6,435 nucleotides of DNA from Actinomycetota bacterium (GTDB lineage: Bacteria > Actinomycetota > Thermoleophilia > Miltoncostaeales > Miltoncostaeaceae), in the NCBI GenBank assembly GCA_005788075.1, contig SXZC01000005.1, forward strand, positions 1 to 6,435, written 5' to 3'. Within the stretch, counting starts at the first letter, position 1, and every line of letters begins with the position of its first letter. Shown piece after piece: positions 1 through 5,676 of the stretch. The notes beneath the pieces are model-generated. The model saw only the letters and a list, made by a program, of their open reading frames with translations, was not told where the DNA came from and ran no database searches. Made by a program: the position numbers and the translations under genes.

Positions 1-168
1 GGTCCAGCCCGTTCCGCAGCCGACGTCGAGCACGTCGTCGTAGTGGCCGGCCGGTATTGACATCACCAGGCGCTGGCCTCCCTCGATGTTGAACCGCACG
101 GCGTCCTCGTAGTCGGATGCCGTCTCGGTGAATCCATCGGCGACGAGAGTGCGGTCGTCATCGCTCAT
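1..168 (-). CDS. Class I SAM-dependent methyltransferase, N-terminal part (runs off left edge)
   Basis: Seen: the reverse strand encodes 56 residues beginning MSDDDRTLVADGF and ending at the window edge in VLDVGCGTGWT. Residues about 46-54 (VLDVGCGTG) are motif I, the glycine-rich loop that binds S-adenosylmethionine in Rossmann-fold methyltransferases. The preceding 45 residues (FTETASDYEDAVRFNIEG) resemble the helical lead-in common in stand-alone small-molecule or unassigned methyltransferases. The start at 168 is preferred to an in-frame ATG at 180 because a GGAG lies 6 nt before it. The rest of the protein, including the acceptor-binding part, is outside the window, so the substrate cannot be named. 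It is divergent from the protease gene, with 135 bp between the starts. Family confidence is high; specificity is unknown. Confidence 0.88.
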   Translation of the reverse strand, partial: MSDDDRTLVADGFTETASDYEDAVRFNIEGGQRLVMSIPAGHYDDVLDVGCGTGWT

Positions 169-174
169 GCAGGG

Positions 175-178
175 CTCC
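175..178 (-). promoter_or_regulatory. Shine-Dalgarno GGAG of the methyltransferase gene
   Basis: On the minus strand GGAG is followed by 6 nt (CCCTGC) and then the ATG at 168. This spacing favours the start at 168 over the in-frame ATG at 180, which sits directly upstream of the GGAG. It is the only clear Shine-Dalgarno site next to a start in this window; several other genes lack one. Confidence 0.6.
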
Positions 179-201
179 ATTCATGCCGTCGAGGGTGATG
201 C

Positions 202-249
202 GGCGCTGCCCGGGACAGCGCCTGTGCGACGTGCACCGCGCGATGCACG
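202..249. repeat. Two tandem hairpins in the divergent intergenic region
   Basis: Between the methyltransferase and protease starts there are two perfect inverted repeats. The first is GGCGCTG (202-208) with CAGCGCC (216-222), 7 bp around the loop CCCGGGA. The second is CGTGCA (230-235) with TGCACG (244-249), 6 bp around the loop CCGCGCGA. Neither is followed by a T run on either strand, so they do not look like intrinsic terminators. They may be protein-binding palindromes or part of the 5' leader of the methyltransferase mRNA; the sequence does not decide this. Nothing else was recognised in 169-290. Confidence 0.4.
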
Positions 250-290
250 GCCACACGCCTCGCGGGAGCCTACGGGGAAGGACCCGGCTG

Positions 291-296
291 TAACGT
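291..296 (+). promoter_or_regulatory. TANNNT -10 box for a leaderless protease transcript
   Basis: TAACGT ends 7 nt before the GTG at 304. No Shine-Dalgarno is close to that GTG: the purine-rich GGGGAAGGA at 274-282 is over 20 nt away. A TANNNT box about 7 nt before the first base of the start codon is the known arrangement for leaderless transcripts in Actinobacteria. No convincing -35 is visible. Inference from pattern; a transcription start map would settle it. Confidence 0.45.
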
Positions 297-303
297 TCGC
301 CCG

Positions 304-1923
304 GTGCGACGACTCCTTTCGACGGCCATTGCGCTCGGACTCCTCGCGAGCGCCGGTGGGTTCGCGCAGGCATCGGCGGCATCCCCCGGAGTGAGTACCC
401 GCATCGTCGGATCGCCCACCGGTGCCGTGCAGTCGGAGTGGCCCTTCATCGCCCTCGTGTACCCGACTGGCAGCCTGTGCGGCGGGTCGGTGGTCTCCTC
501 ACGCTGGGTCCTGACGGCAGCCCATTGCACGTTCACCCCGTCCGGCGTCCCCATCGCATCGTTCACGCTGTACCCGGGCGCGTTCGACACGCTTGCGCTG
601 CCATCAGGCCAGGTCGCCGATGCGACGCGGCTGCATCCGGGCTACTCCTCCAGCGGCGAAGCCTGGGACTTCGCGCTGTTGCGACTGCCGGGGCCCAGCT
701 CCGCCCCGCCCGTGTCGCTGCCGGCTCCCAGCGATGATGCCGCCATCGCCGCGGCGCGCGCTGCAACGCCAACCGGCGCCAGTAACGGACGCATCGCGGG
801 GTGGGGCAGCATGGACGAGTACGGCACAGGCCCCCTCCCGTACATCCTCCAGTCGATCGCCGGGGGCGTTCCCGTGCTCGCCGATGCCCAGTGCGCGGCC
901 TACGGGGCGCTGTTCGACCCAGCGTCGATGCTCTGCGCCGGCGGTTTCCCCACCAGCGGAACGTCCAATGACACGTGCTTGGGCGACTCCGGCGGACCCC
1001 TGGCCGTCGACATCAATGGGCGGCGCGTGCTCATTGGAGTCACGAGCTTCGGTGGCGAGCCATACGGAGGCGGGCCCCCGTGCGGGGACCCGGCGTACCC
1101 CGGGGTCTACGCGAAGGTGCAGGCGACGCGTGACTGGATCTGCGACACCATCACCTCGCCCACGGCCATCACCGCGACCGGTGGCCGCAACAGCGTGTCC
1201 GTCACGTGGAATCCCGACACGGCGCCATGCCCGTGGCGCGACCCGCAGGTGCGCGTGACGCTCAGCCCCGGCGGGGCCACGGCCACCGTGGCGCTCTCGG
1301 CCGGCACCGCCACCTTCAGCGGGCTGCCGCGCGCCACCGCCTACTCGGCCTCCGCTGCCGTGGTGTCGTCATCAGGCGCCACGCCCCCACCGGCCACGGC
1401 TACGGCCACCACCTCGTCGTTGCCCGATGCCTGCACGCAGACCTTCTACCAGCAGGGCCCGCGAAGCGCGCGCAACCAGGCGGCCCCGGATGGCACCAAG
1501 GCGGTCAGGGTGCTCTCGCGCCTGCGCATCTACGAGGACGCCGAGTCGTGGTGCCGCACGAACCTCACGTTCATCTTCCGCGACAAGCGCAATCAGAAGC
1601 GCCTGTCGCAGCTGCCGGGATCGACGCTCGGCTACCGCACGCTCACCGGCAAGGACTTCAGCGCGCCCGTGGTGTCATGGCCCACCGCGAAGGAGTTCCG
1701 CTTCGAGGGATCCGACTCCACCGGGCTCGGGCGCAAGGACGCCCGCCTCGTGCTGGTGTCGTACCTGCCGCGCACCAAGGGCATGCCCGCGCAGTCGAAC
1801 ATCGAACTGGTGGTGGTGAGGCGCATCCCCACCAATGCGGCATCGGCCGAGAGCGCGACCAACCCTCTCTTCGCCCAGAAGAACTCCTTCGGCACCGCGG
1901 TCGGGTGGGCGACGGTGTCGTGA
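304..1923 (+). CDS. Secreted trypsin-like serine protease (S1) with Fn3-like and unassigned C-terminal domains
   Basis: 539 residues from a GTG start. Residues 1-26 are a classic Sec signal peptide (MRRLL, a hydrophobic run, then AQASA). A short propeptide follows, and the activation site is R33-IVGS. The S1 domain spans about 34-282. The catalytic triad is His74 (LTAAHC), Asp122 (WDFALLRL) and Ser229 (GDSGGP). Asp223, six residues before Ser229, corresponds to Asp189 of trypsin and predicts cleavage after Arg or Lys. Cys pairs 59-75, 197-211 and 225-260 match the usual S1 disulfides. About 284-371 looks like a fibronectin type III domain (SVSVTW, then SGLPRATAYSASAAV), followed by a TATATT-type linker. 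Residues 376-539 are probably beta-rich and I do not recognise them. The start is supported by the signal peptide and the lack of upstream in-frame starts. It overlaps the GH3 gene by one base, suggesting co-expression. It probably acts extracellularly; its target is unknown. Confidence 0.93.
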   Translation: MRRLLSTAIALGLLASAGGFAQASAASPGVSTRIVGSPTGAVQSEWPFIALVYPTGSLCGGSVVSSRWVLTAAHCTFTPSGVPIASFTLYPGAFDTLALPSGQVADATRLHPGYSSSGEAWDFALLRLPGPSSAPPVSLPAPSDDAAIAAARAATPTGASNGRIAGWGSMDEYGTGPLPYILQSIAGGVPVLADAQCAAYGALFDPASMLCAGGFPTSGTSNDTCLGDSGGPLAVDINGRRVLIGVTSFGGEPYGGGPPCGDPAYPGVYAKVQATRDWICDTITSPTAITATGGRNSVSVTWNPDTAPCPWRDPQVRVTLSPGGATATVALSAGTATFSGLPRATAYSASAAVVSSSGATPPPATATATTSSLPDACTQTFYQQGPRSARNQAAPDGTKAVRVLSRLRIYEDAESWCRTNLTFIFRDKRNQKRLSQLPGSTLGYRTLTGKDFSAPVVSWPTAKEFRFEGSDSTGLGRKDARLVLVSYLPRTKGMPAQSNIELVVVRRIPTNAASAESATNPLFAQKNSFGTAVGWATVS

Positions 1924-3011
1924 TGACGGCGCGGACATCTGGGCGCGGCGCCCGGCGCGGCCTCGCCGCCGCCTTCGCCGTGGTTGCCTGCGCGCTCGTG
2001 CCCGCCGCCGCCGTGGCGGAACCCACCACGGCGCAGCTCGCCGGACAGCGCATCACCTGGCCGGTGGACGGCACCACGGTGAGCGCCACGATGCGCGCGG
2101 CGATCGCACGCGGTGAAGTGGGCAGCGTGATCCTGTTCAGCCGCAACGCCCCGAACCGCGCGACGCTGGGCCGCCTCACGCGCCAGCTGCAGTCGATCCC
2201 GCGTCCTGCCGGGCTCGATGAGCCCCTGCTGGTGACGGTGGACCAGGAGGGCGGCCTCGTGAAGCGCATGGCATGGGCACCGCCCACCATGAGCGCGGCA
2301 CGCATGGGCGCGCGGCTCGACCCCGCGGGCATTCGCGCCGAGGGGGCGGCCACGGGCCGGGCCATGCTGCGCTCGGGGGTGAATGCCGACCTCGCCCCGG
2401 TGTGCGACGTAGCCCAGCGCGCGGGAGACCTCTTCCGAGACGGCCGCGCGTTCGGCACCACCCCGGCCGGGGTGGCGGCCGACTGCACGGCCTTCGCGCA
2501 GGGGCTGGCTGATGCGGGTGCCGTGGCCACGGCCAAGCACTTCCCGGGCTTCGGCCGCGCGCGCGTGAACACCGATGACGCCGCCGTGCGCGTGACCGCC
2601 TCACGCGCCGCCCTGGAGCGCGAGATGGAGCCCTTCCGCACGGTGATCGCCGCGGACGTGCCGATGATCATGGTGTCGTCCATCATCTTCACCGCGCTGG
2701 CGCCGCGACCCGCGCTGCTCGAGACCTCGGTGGTGCGCGGCCTCCTGCGTGATCGCCTCGGGTTCCGGGGCGTCACCATCACCGATGCCATCGACACCCC
2801 GGCGCTGCGCCCGTACGGCGGCACCGCCGGCGCATCAGCGGGGTCGGCCGTCGCCGGCATGGACCTGGTGATCGTCGCGACGTCGGAGGCCGAGGCGGCC
2901 AAGGGCATGCGCGGGGTGGCGTCGGCCATGGCGTCCGGGCGCATCCCGCGTGCCGAGGCCGAGGCCTCGCTCGACCGCGTGCTCGCGCTCCGGCGGTCGC
3001 TCCGGGGCTAG
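1923..3011 (+). CDS. Secreted or lipid-anchored GH3 glycosidase, NagZ (beta-N-acetylhexosaminidase)-like
   Basis: 362 residues. The ATG overlaps the protease stop (TGATG), so translation is probably coupled; a GTG directly before the ATG is an alternative. The N terminus (MTARTSGRGARRG, hydrophobic run, AAAVA) is a signal peptide, cut after Ala32. VVAC at 20-23 could instead be a lipobox with Cys23 lipidated. The rest is a single GH3 N-terminal TIM barrel: VTVDQEGG (Asp107), RAFGTTP (from Arg175), KHFPG (Lys205-His206) and GFRGVTITDAID, where Asp288 sits at the nucleophile position. Known family role: retaining removal of beta-linked GlcNAc, typically from peptidoglycan fragments. Oddity: NagZ enzymes have an Asp-Ser-His acid/base dyad a few residues after KHFPGHG; here those positions read Asn216-Thr-Asp218 and the GHG is GFG. 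Substrate or mechanism may therefore differ. It could be another GH3 subfamily. Confidence 0.87.
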   Translation: MTARTSGRGARRGLAAAFAVVACALVPAAAVAEPTTAQLAGQRITWPVDGTTVSATMRAAIARGEVGSVILFSRNAPNRATLGRLTRQLQSIPRPAGLDEPLLVTVDQEGGLVKRMAWAPPTMSAARMGARLDPAGIRAEGAATGRAMLRSGVNADLAPVCDVAQRAGDLFRDGRAFGTTPAGVAADCTAFAQGLADAGAVATAKHFPGFGRARVNTDDAAVRVTASRAALEREMEPFRTVIAADVPMIMVSSIIFTALAPRPALLETSVVRGLLRDRLGFRGVTITDAIDTPALRPYGGTAGASAGSAVAGMDLVIVATSEAEAAKGMRGVASAMASGRIPRAEAEASLDRVLALRRSLRG

Positions 3012-4273
3012 CCCTCCGCCGCGCGCACCGGGATGGGCGCGCGGTCCAGCCATGCGTGCAGGGCGAGGACGACGGCCTGGCAGGTGAATGCCCGTGCGCC
3101 CATGCCCGTGCCGTCCAGCGGATCGGTGTACTCCCGGAAGCCCTGCGCGTCGAGGCGCTCCTCGATGCGCGACACCAGCACGGCGGCCTCCGCACGCCGC
3201 CCCGCCAGCAGCAGCGCGGGAACCATGAAGGGCGGCGTGAATGGCCACGACGGCCCGCGCCAGTACTGCGGGATGATCCGTCCGTCACCGGGCATGAACG
3301 TGGGGTCGTCAAGGCTCACCGACGGCACGGGATGCGCCGGCCAGAAGCGGTCGTCTCGCATGAGCCAGTCGTCCACGATGCGGGCGCGGATGTCCTCGGG
3401 CAGGTCGGGCAGCGCCGCGGGGGCGAGGCCCTGCCAGGCGCTCACGGGCACCGGCAGCCCGTCCGGGCCGGCGAGCCGGAAGATGCCCGACTGCTCATCC
3501 CAGAGGTGCTCCACGATCGCATCGGTGATCTCGCGGGCGCGCTCGCGGGCGCCGGGCTCACCGAGGGCGTGGAGCCCGAGGTAGCCGAGGGCCAGGGAGG
3601 TATTGACCAACGGGCAGGCCGCCGTGAACCCGCCGCGCGCGCGGATGCGCCGGAACGAGTAGCCCTGCCGACGGGCCTCGTCCACGAGCACGGCGAATCC
3701 CGGGGTGCCGTGGCGGCGCCAGCCGAGCGCCCGGTCGAACACCGGCGATGCGTCGCAGCCGGTCTCGTCGGGGAGGATGACCCAGGCGAGCCCGGTGGCG
3801 TCGACGCGCTCGCGCTCGATCCATGCGTTGTAGTCCCGCACGACCTGGCGTCCCTGCTCAGCGAACGCCGCATCGCCCAGCCGCTCGGCCACCTCGGCCC
3901 ACGCCCAGCCCAGGAAGGGCGGTTGGATCGTGGATGTGGCCATGTCCGATCGTGCGCGCACGTTGTAGAAGACCAGGCGCGCAAGGCGGACGGGGCCATC
4001 CCAGAAGATCGTGTGGCCGATCAGGCCGTCGCGCTGCTGCACGGACGCGAGGGATCGCAGCTCGGTGGCCGCGCGCTGCGGGTCCACCTCGTTCCACGCC
4101 AGGGCGTGCATGAGGGAGTCCCAGAACCACTGGTAGGGGTACTTCGCGCCGTCAGGGCACGTGTAGCCGTAGGCCACGCCGTCGCGCGAGGTGCCCTCGC
4201 GCCAGTTCGCGGCGAGGAGGGCCTCAGCGGCCCTGCCCACGCGGATGCCCACCCCGTTCACGAGGTGAAGCAT
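3008..4273 (-). CDS. GH63-type glycoside hydrolase, mannosylglycerate/glucosylglycerate hydrolase-like
   Basis: 421 residues with no signal peptide or membrane segment, so probably cytoplasmic. The (alpha/alpha)6-barrel motifs of GH63 and its relatives are in order: YPYQWFWDS (45-53), DGLIGHTIFW (82-91), DETGCDASP (169-177), YWRGPSWPF (337-345) and FREYTDPLDGTG (379-390). By family analogy Asp174 is the general acid and Glu381 the general base. The length, about 420 residues, matches the compact mannosylglycerate/glucosylglycerate hydrolases rather than the larger eukaryotic glucosidase I. A role in recycling a compatible solute is inferred; another alpha-glycoside is possible. The ATG at 4273 has no Shine-Dalgarno, and no ATG, GTG or TTG lies between it and the upstream stop; GTG codons at 4261, 4252 and 4240 are alternatives. 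Its stop shares a CTAG with the GH3 gene stop. The start lies only about 15 bp from the 6C-like RNA on the opposite strand. Confidence 0.82.
   Translation of the reverse strand: MLHLVNGVGIRVGRAAEALLAANWREGTSRDGVAYGYTCPDGAKYPYQWFWDSLMHALAWNEVDPQRAATELRSLASVQQRDGLIGHTIFWDGPVRLARLVFYNVRARSDMATSTIQPPFLGWAWAEVAERLGDAAFAEQGRQVVRDYNAWIERERVDATGLAWVILPDETGCDASPVFDRALGWRRHGTPGFAVLVDEARRQGYSFRRIRARGGFTAACPLVNTSLALGYLGLHALGEPGARERAREITDAIVEHLWDEQSGIFRLAGPDGLPVPVSAWQGLAPAALPDLPEDIRARIVDDWLMRDDRFWPAHPVPSVSLDDPTFMPGDGRIIPQYWRGPSWPFTPPFMVPALLLAGRRAEAAVLVSRIEERLDAQGFREYTDPLDGTGMGARAFTCQAVVLALHAWLDRAPIPVRAAEG
3019..3044. terminator. GC-only hairpin at the GH3/GH63 convergent junction, possible bidirectional terminator
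   Basis: CCGCGCGC (3019-3026) pairs perfectly with GCGCGCGG (3037-3044) around a 10-nt loop. It starts 8 nt after the GH3 stop and lies in the last codons of the oppositely oriented GH63 gene. There is no T run on either side, so it is not a canonical intrinsic terminator. Some high-GC organisms use hairpins without U tracts, but chance is possible in DNA this GC-rich. Confidence 0.35.
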
Positions 4274-4287
4274 CGCAGGAAGCGGAC

Positions 4288-4361
4288 GGCGGCGGACGGC
4301 GCGGGGAACCCCCCGATTCCCGCGCTGACCGAGACCCCCCGATCTCGGAGCGTCCGCCGCT
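4288..4361 (+). ncRNA. 6C small RNA (two hairpins with CCCCCC loops in a three-way junction)
   Basis: Seen: an outer 10-bp perfect stem, GCGGCGGACG (4289-4298) with CGTCCGCCGC (4351-4360), extendable by a G-U pair. Inside it are two hairpins. The first pairs 4301-4308 (GCGGGGAA, one bulged G) with 4317-4323 (TTCCCGC). The second pairs CCGAGA (4329-4334) with TCTCGG (4343-4348). Both loops are the same 8 nt, CCCCCCGA. Known: the actinobacterial 6C RNA is defined by two hairpins carrying six or more C; the M. tuberculosis member (B11/6C) uses these C-rich loops to bind G-rich mRNA sites. Only the plus strand gives C loops, which sets the orientation. True ends are unknown: no T-run terminator follows and no convincing -10 was found upstream; AAGCAT at 4268-4273 is a weak candidate. 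The alternative, a leader of the GH63 mRNA with UCGGGGGG loops, is less likely. Confidence 0.78.
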
Positions 4362-4371
4362 CAGTACCGCC

Positions 4372-4405
4372 ATGCAGATCAACCTCACGAAGAGATTGAG
4401 TGCAT
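4372..4405 (+). other. Hairpin just downstream of the 6C core
   Basis: ATGCA (4372-4376) pairs with TGCAT (4401-4405). After an internal loop, CAA (4380-4382) pairs with TTG (4396-4398), and CTC (4384-4386) pairs with GAG (4392-4394) around the pentaloop ACGAA, with one C/A mismatch between the two inner stems. It may be a 3' part of the small RNA, since known 6C RNAs run somewhat beyond the core, or unrelated. There is no T tract after it. Confidence 0.3.
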
Positions 4406-4414
4406 AGACGTAAT

Positions 4415-4426
4415 GTGGCAGGCCAC
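4415..4426. repeat. Short palindrome GTGGC-AG-GCCAC, possible operator
   Basis: Two perfect 5-bp arms separated by AG lie in the AT-richer stretch between the small RNA and the transporter gene. A regulator binding site is possible, but the arms are short and no regulator gene is nearby. Weak evidence. Confidence 0.2.
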
Positions 4427-4471
4427 CCTTGCGAGTACAAGCCTTATGGTGTCAGTCCGGGGGATTCTTTA

Positions 4472-4490
4472 CCGGATGTTCGCAATTCGG
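4472..4490. promoter_or_regulatory. Inverted repeat upstream of the VIT1 gene, possible operator
   Basis: CCGGAT (4472-4477) and ATTCGG (4485-4490) form a 6-bp inverted repeat with one G-T pair around GTTCGCA. It lies 20-38 bp before the VIT1 start and just upstream of the TACCGT box, where a regulator would overlap the -35 region. It does not match the DtxR/IdeR or Fur consensus that I know. Metal-responsive control is only a guess from the downstream gene. Confidence 0.25.
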
Positions 4491-4495
4491 GGCAC

Positions 4496-4501
4496 TACCG
4501 T
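4496..4501 (+). promoter_or_regulatory. TANNNT -10 box for a leaderless VIT1 transcript
   Basis: TACCGT ends 8 nt before the ATG at 4510. The 8 nt between them (TGGGCCCC) contain no Shine-Dalgarno. This is the same arrangement as before the protease and thrS starts. No -35 hexamer is visible. The box also argues for the start at 4510 rather than further upstream. Confidence 0.45.
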
Positions 4502-4509
4502 TGGGCCCC

Positions 4510-5676
4510 ATGGTCATCCTGCCGTCGCACCTCGAGCAGCACGCCACCGGCCGTACCAGCTGGTTGCGGGCGGCGGTGCTCGGCGCCACTGACGGCCTGG
4601 TCTCGACCGCCAGCCTCATCCTCGGCGTGGCCGCGTCGGGCGCCGATCGCGGGGCGGTGGTGACCGCGGGCATCGCCGGCCTCGTCGCGGGCGCGATGTC
4701 CATGGCGGCGGGCGAGTACGTGTCGGTGAGCTCCCAGCGCGATGCCGAGCGCGCGGATATCGCCCGCGAGACGCGCGAGCTCGCCGACGACCCCGCGGGG
4801 GAGCTCGACGAGCTCACCGGCATCTACGAGGAGCGGGGCCTCTCGCCGCGGCTCGCCCGGGAGGTCGCGGAGGAGCTCTCGAAGGGGGACGCGCTCGCCG
4901 TGCACGCCCGCGAGGAGCTCGGCATCACCGACTACGCCAAGGCGCGCCCGCTGCAGGCGGCGGTGGCGTCTGCCCTGTCGTTCGCGATCGGCGCCCTGCT
5001 GCCACTGCTCGCGGTGCTGCCGCCGTACGGACAGGCCGAGCGCATATGGGTGACCGTGGTGGTCACCGTGATCGGCCTCATCGTTCTGGGCGCGACGGGG
5101 GCGAAGCTCGGCGGCGCGCCCGTGGTGCGCGCCGCCGCCCGCGTGCTGTTCTGGGGCGTGGCGGCCATGGCCATCACGTCCCTCATCGGCACATTGGTAG
5201 GCGCCGCCGTCTCGCGGCGGCGCGCGGCGTCAGTGCTCGCTGCGCTCCCGGCGGGCGCGCTCGCGCACCAGGTCGATGCGCAGCGCCACGGTGAGGGCGT
5301 CCACCTTGGCCTCGCCGTCAAGGCGGTCGGCCACGTGCCAGGCCTCCTGCGAGAGGTACTCCAGCCGCTCCACCGCGTCCGGCAGCTGCGCGGCCCGGTG
5401 GGACTCCTTCTCGAGGTAGGCGAGGATCTCCGCCTGCTCCGCGGGCAGCCACGTGGGCCGCTTGCCCGGCCACTCGGGGTTGCGCGCGATGAGCCACCAG
5501 AGGATCGCCAGCAGCGGCAGCTTGAGCGCCACCACCACGAACAGCACGTAGGTGGCCCGGATCCAGCCATGGCCGGGCACGTCGGGCGTCCACACGATGA
5601 GCACGGTGCCGAACAGCGCCAGTACCAGCGCCACCAGGATCGCCGGCACCACCCGCCGCGTCACCGGGGTGGGTGA
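4510..5676 (+). CDS. VIT1/CCC1-family Fe2+/Mn2+ transporter; frame stays open past the expected C terminus
   Basis: The conserved protein is about residues 1-235 from the ATG at 4510 (MVILPSHLEQHATGRTSWLRA). TM1 is about 20-42 with LGATDGLVST (Asp28). TM2 is about 50-67, ending in MSMAAGEYVS (Met65, Glu69). Residues 75-145 are a charged helical region rich in Glu (SQRDAERADIARE, EELSKGDALAVHAREEL), matching the cytoplasmic metal-binding domain. TM3 is about 149-170, TM4 about 178-195 and TM5 about 212-234. Family role: proton-coupled movement of Fe2+ or Mn2+ out of the cytoplasm. Relatives stop just after TM5, but here the frame runs on for about 154 residues to a stop at 5674-5676. That extension is rich in His, Arg, Gln and Pro and lies opposite a convincing minus-strand membrane protein, so it looks like antisense shadow. 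The true end is uncertain: a lost stop codon, a sequence error or a genuine overlap. Confidence 0.85.
   Translation: MVILPSHLEQHATGRTSWLRAAVLGATDGLVSTASLILGVAASGADRGAVVTAGIAGLVAGAMSMAAGEYVSVSSQRDAERADIARETRELADDPAGELDELTGIYEERGLSPRLAREVAEELSKGDALAVHAREELGITDYAKARPLQAAVASALSFAIGALLPLLAVLPPYGQAERIWVTVVVTVIGLIVLGATGAKLGGAPVVRAAARVLFWGVAAMAITSLIGTLVGAAVSRRRAASVLAALPAGALAHQVDAQRHGEGVHLGLAVKAVGHVPGLLREVLQPLHRVRQLRGPVGLLLEVGEDLRLLRGQPRGPLARPLGVARDEPPEDRQQRQLERHHHEQHVGGPDPAMAGHVGRPHDEHGAEQRQYQRHQDRRHHPPRHRGG
5201..5223. terminator. 9-bp GC hairpin at the end of the VIT1 domain, possible terminator
   Basis: GCGCCGCCG (5201-5209) pairs perfectly with CGGCGGCGC (5215-5223) around TCTCG. It lies exactly where the VIT1 membrane domain ends and 7 nt past the stop of the convergent membrane-protein gene (5232-5230). 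The position suits a bidirectional terminator, as with the hairpin at 3019-3044, but there is no T run. Hairpins like this are also places where sequencing errors occur, which matters for the missing VIT1 stop. Confidence 0.4.

Noticed and set aside
128..394. 88-codon plus-strand open frame across the first intergenic region
   Set aside because: It overlaps the start of the methyltransferase on the other strand and the protease signal peptide in another frame; Arg-rich, no motif.
1206..1922. Upstream extension of the GH3 reading frame to an ATG at 1206
   Set aside because: It overlaps the protease gene for 239 codons and its translation is Arg/His/Gly-rich noise. The signal peptide begins at the ATG at 1923.
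1658..2944. 428-codon minus-strand open frame opposite the protease end and GH3 gene
   Set aside because: Rich in Arg, Pro, Ala and Ser with no motifs; it lies opposite clear GH3 motifs and is a GC-driven shadow.
4308..4343. The repeated ACCCCCCGAT read as operator direct repeats or, on the minus strand, as a G-quadruplex
   Set aside because: Both copies sit precisely in hairpin loops inside a closed junction, which the 6C RNA model explains without further assumptions.
3056..4399. 447-codon plus-strand open frame opposite the GH63 gene
   Set aside because: The translation has no recognisable motif, while the minus strand carries every GH63 motif in order.
4258..4440. 60-codon minus-strand open frame covering the 6C locus
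   Set aside because: No Shine-Dalgarno or recognisable motif, and the RNA structure explains the sequence better.
4429..4509. 27-codon N-terminal extension of VIT1
   Set aside because: The family starts near HLEQH; the extension is Cys/Gly-rich and spans the inverted repeat and the TACCGT box.
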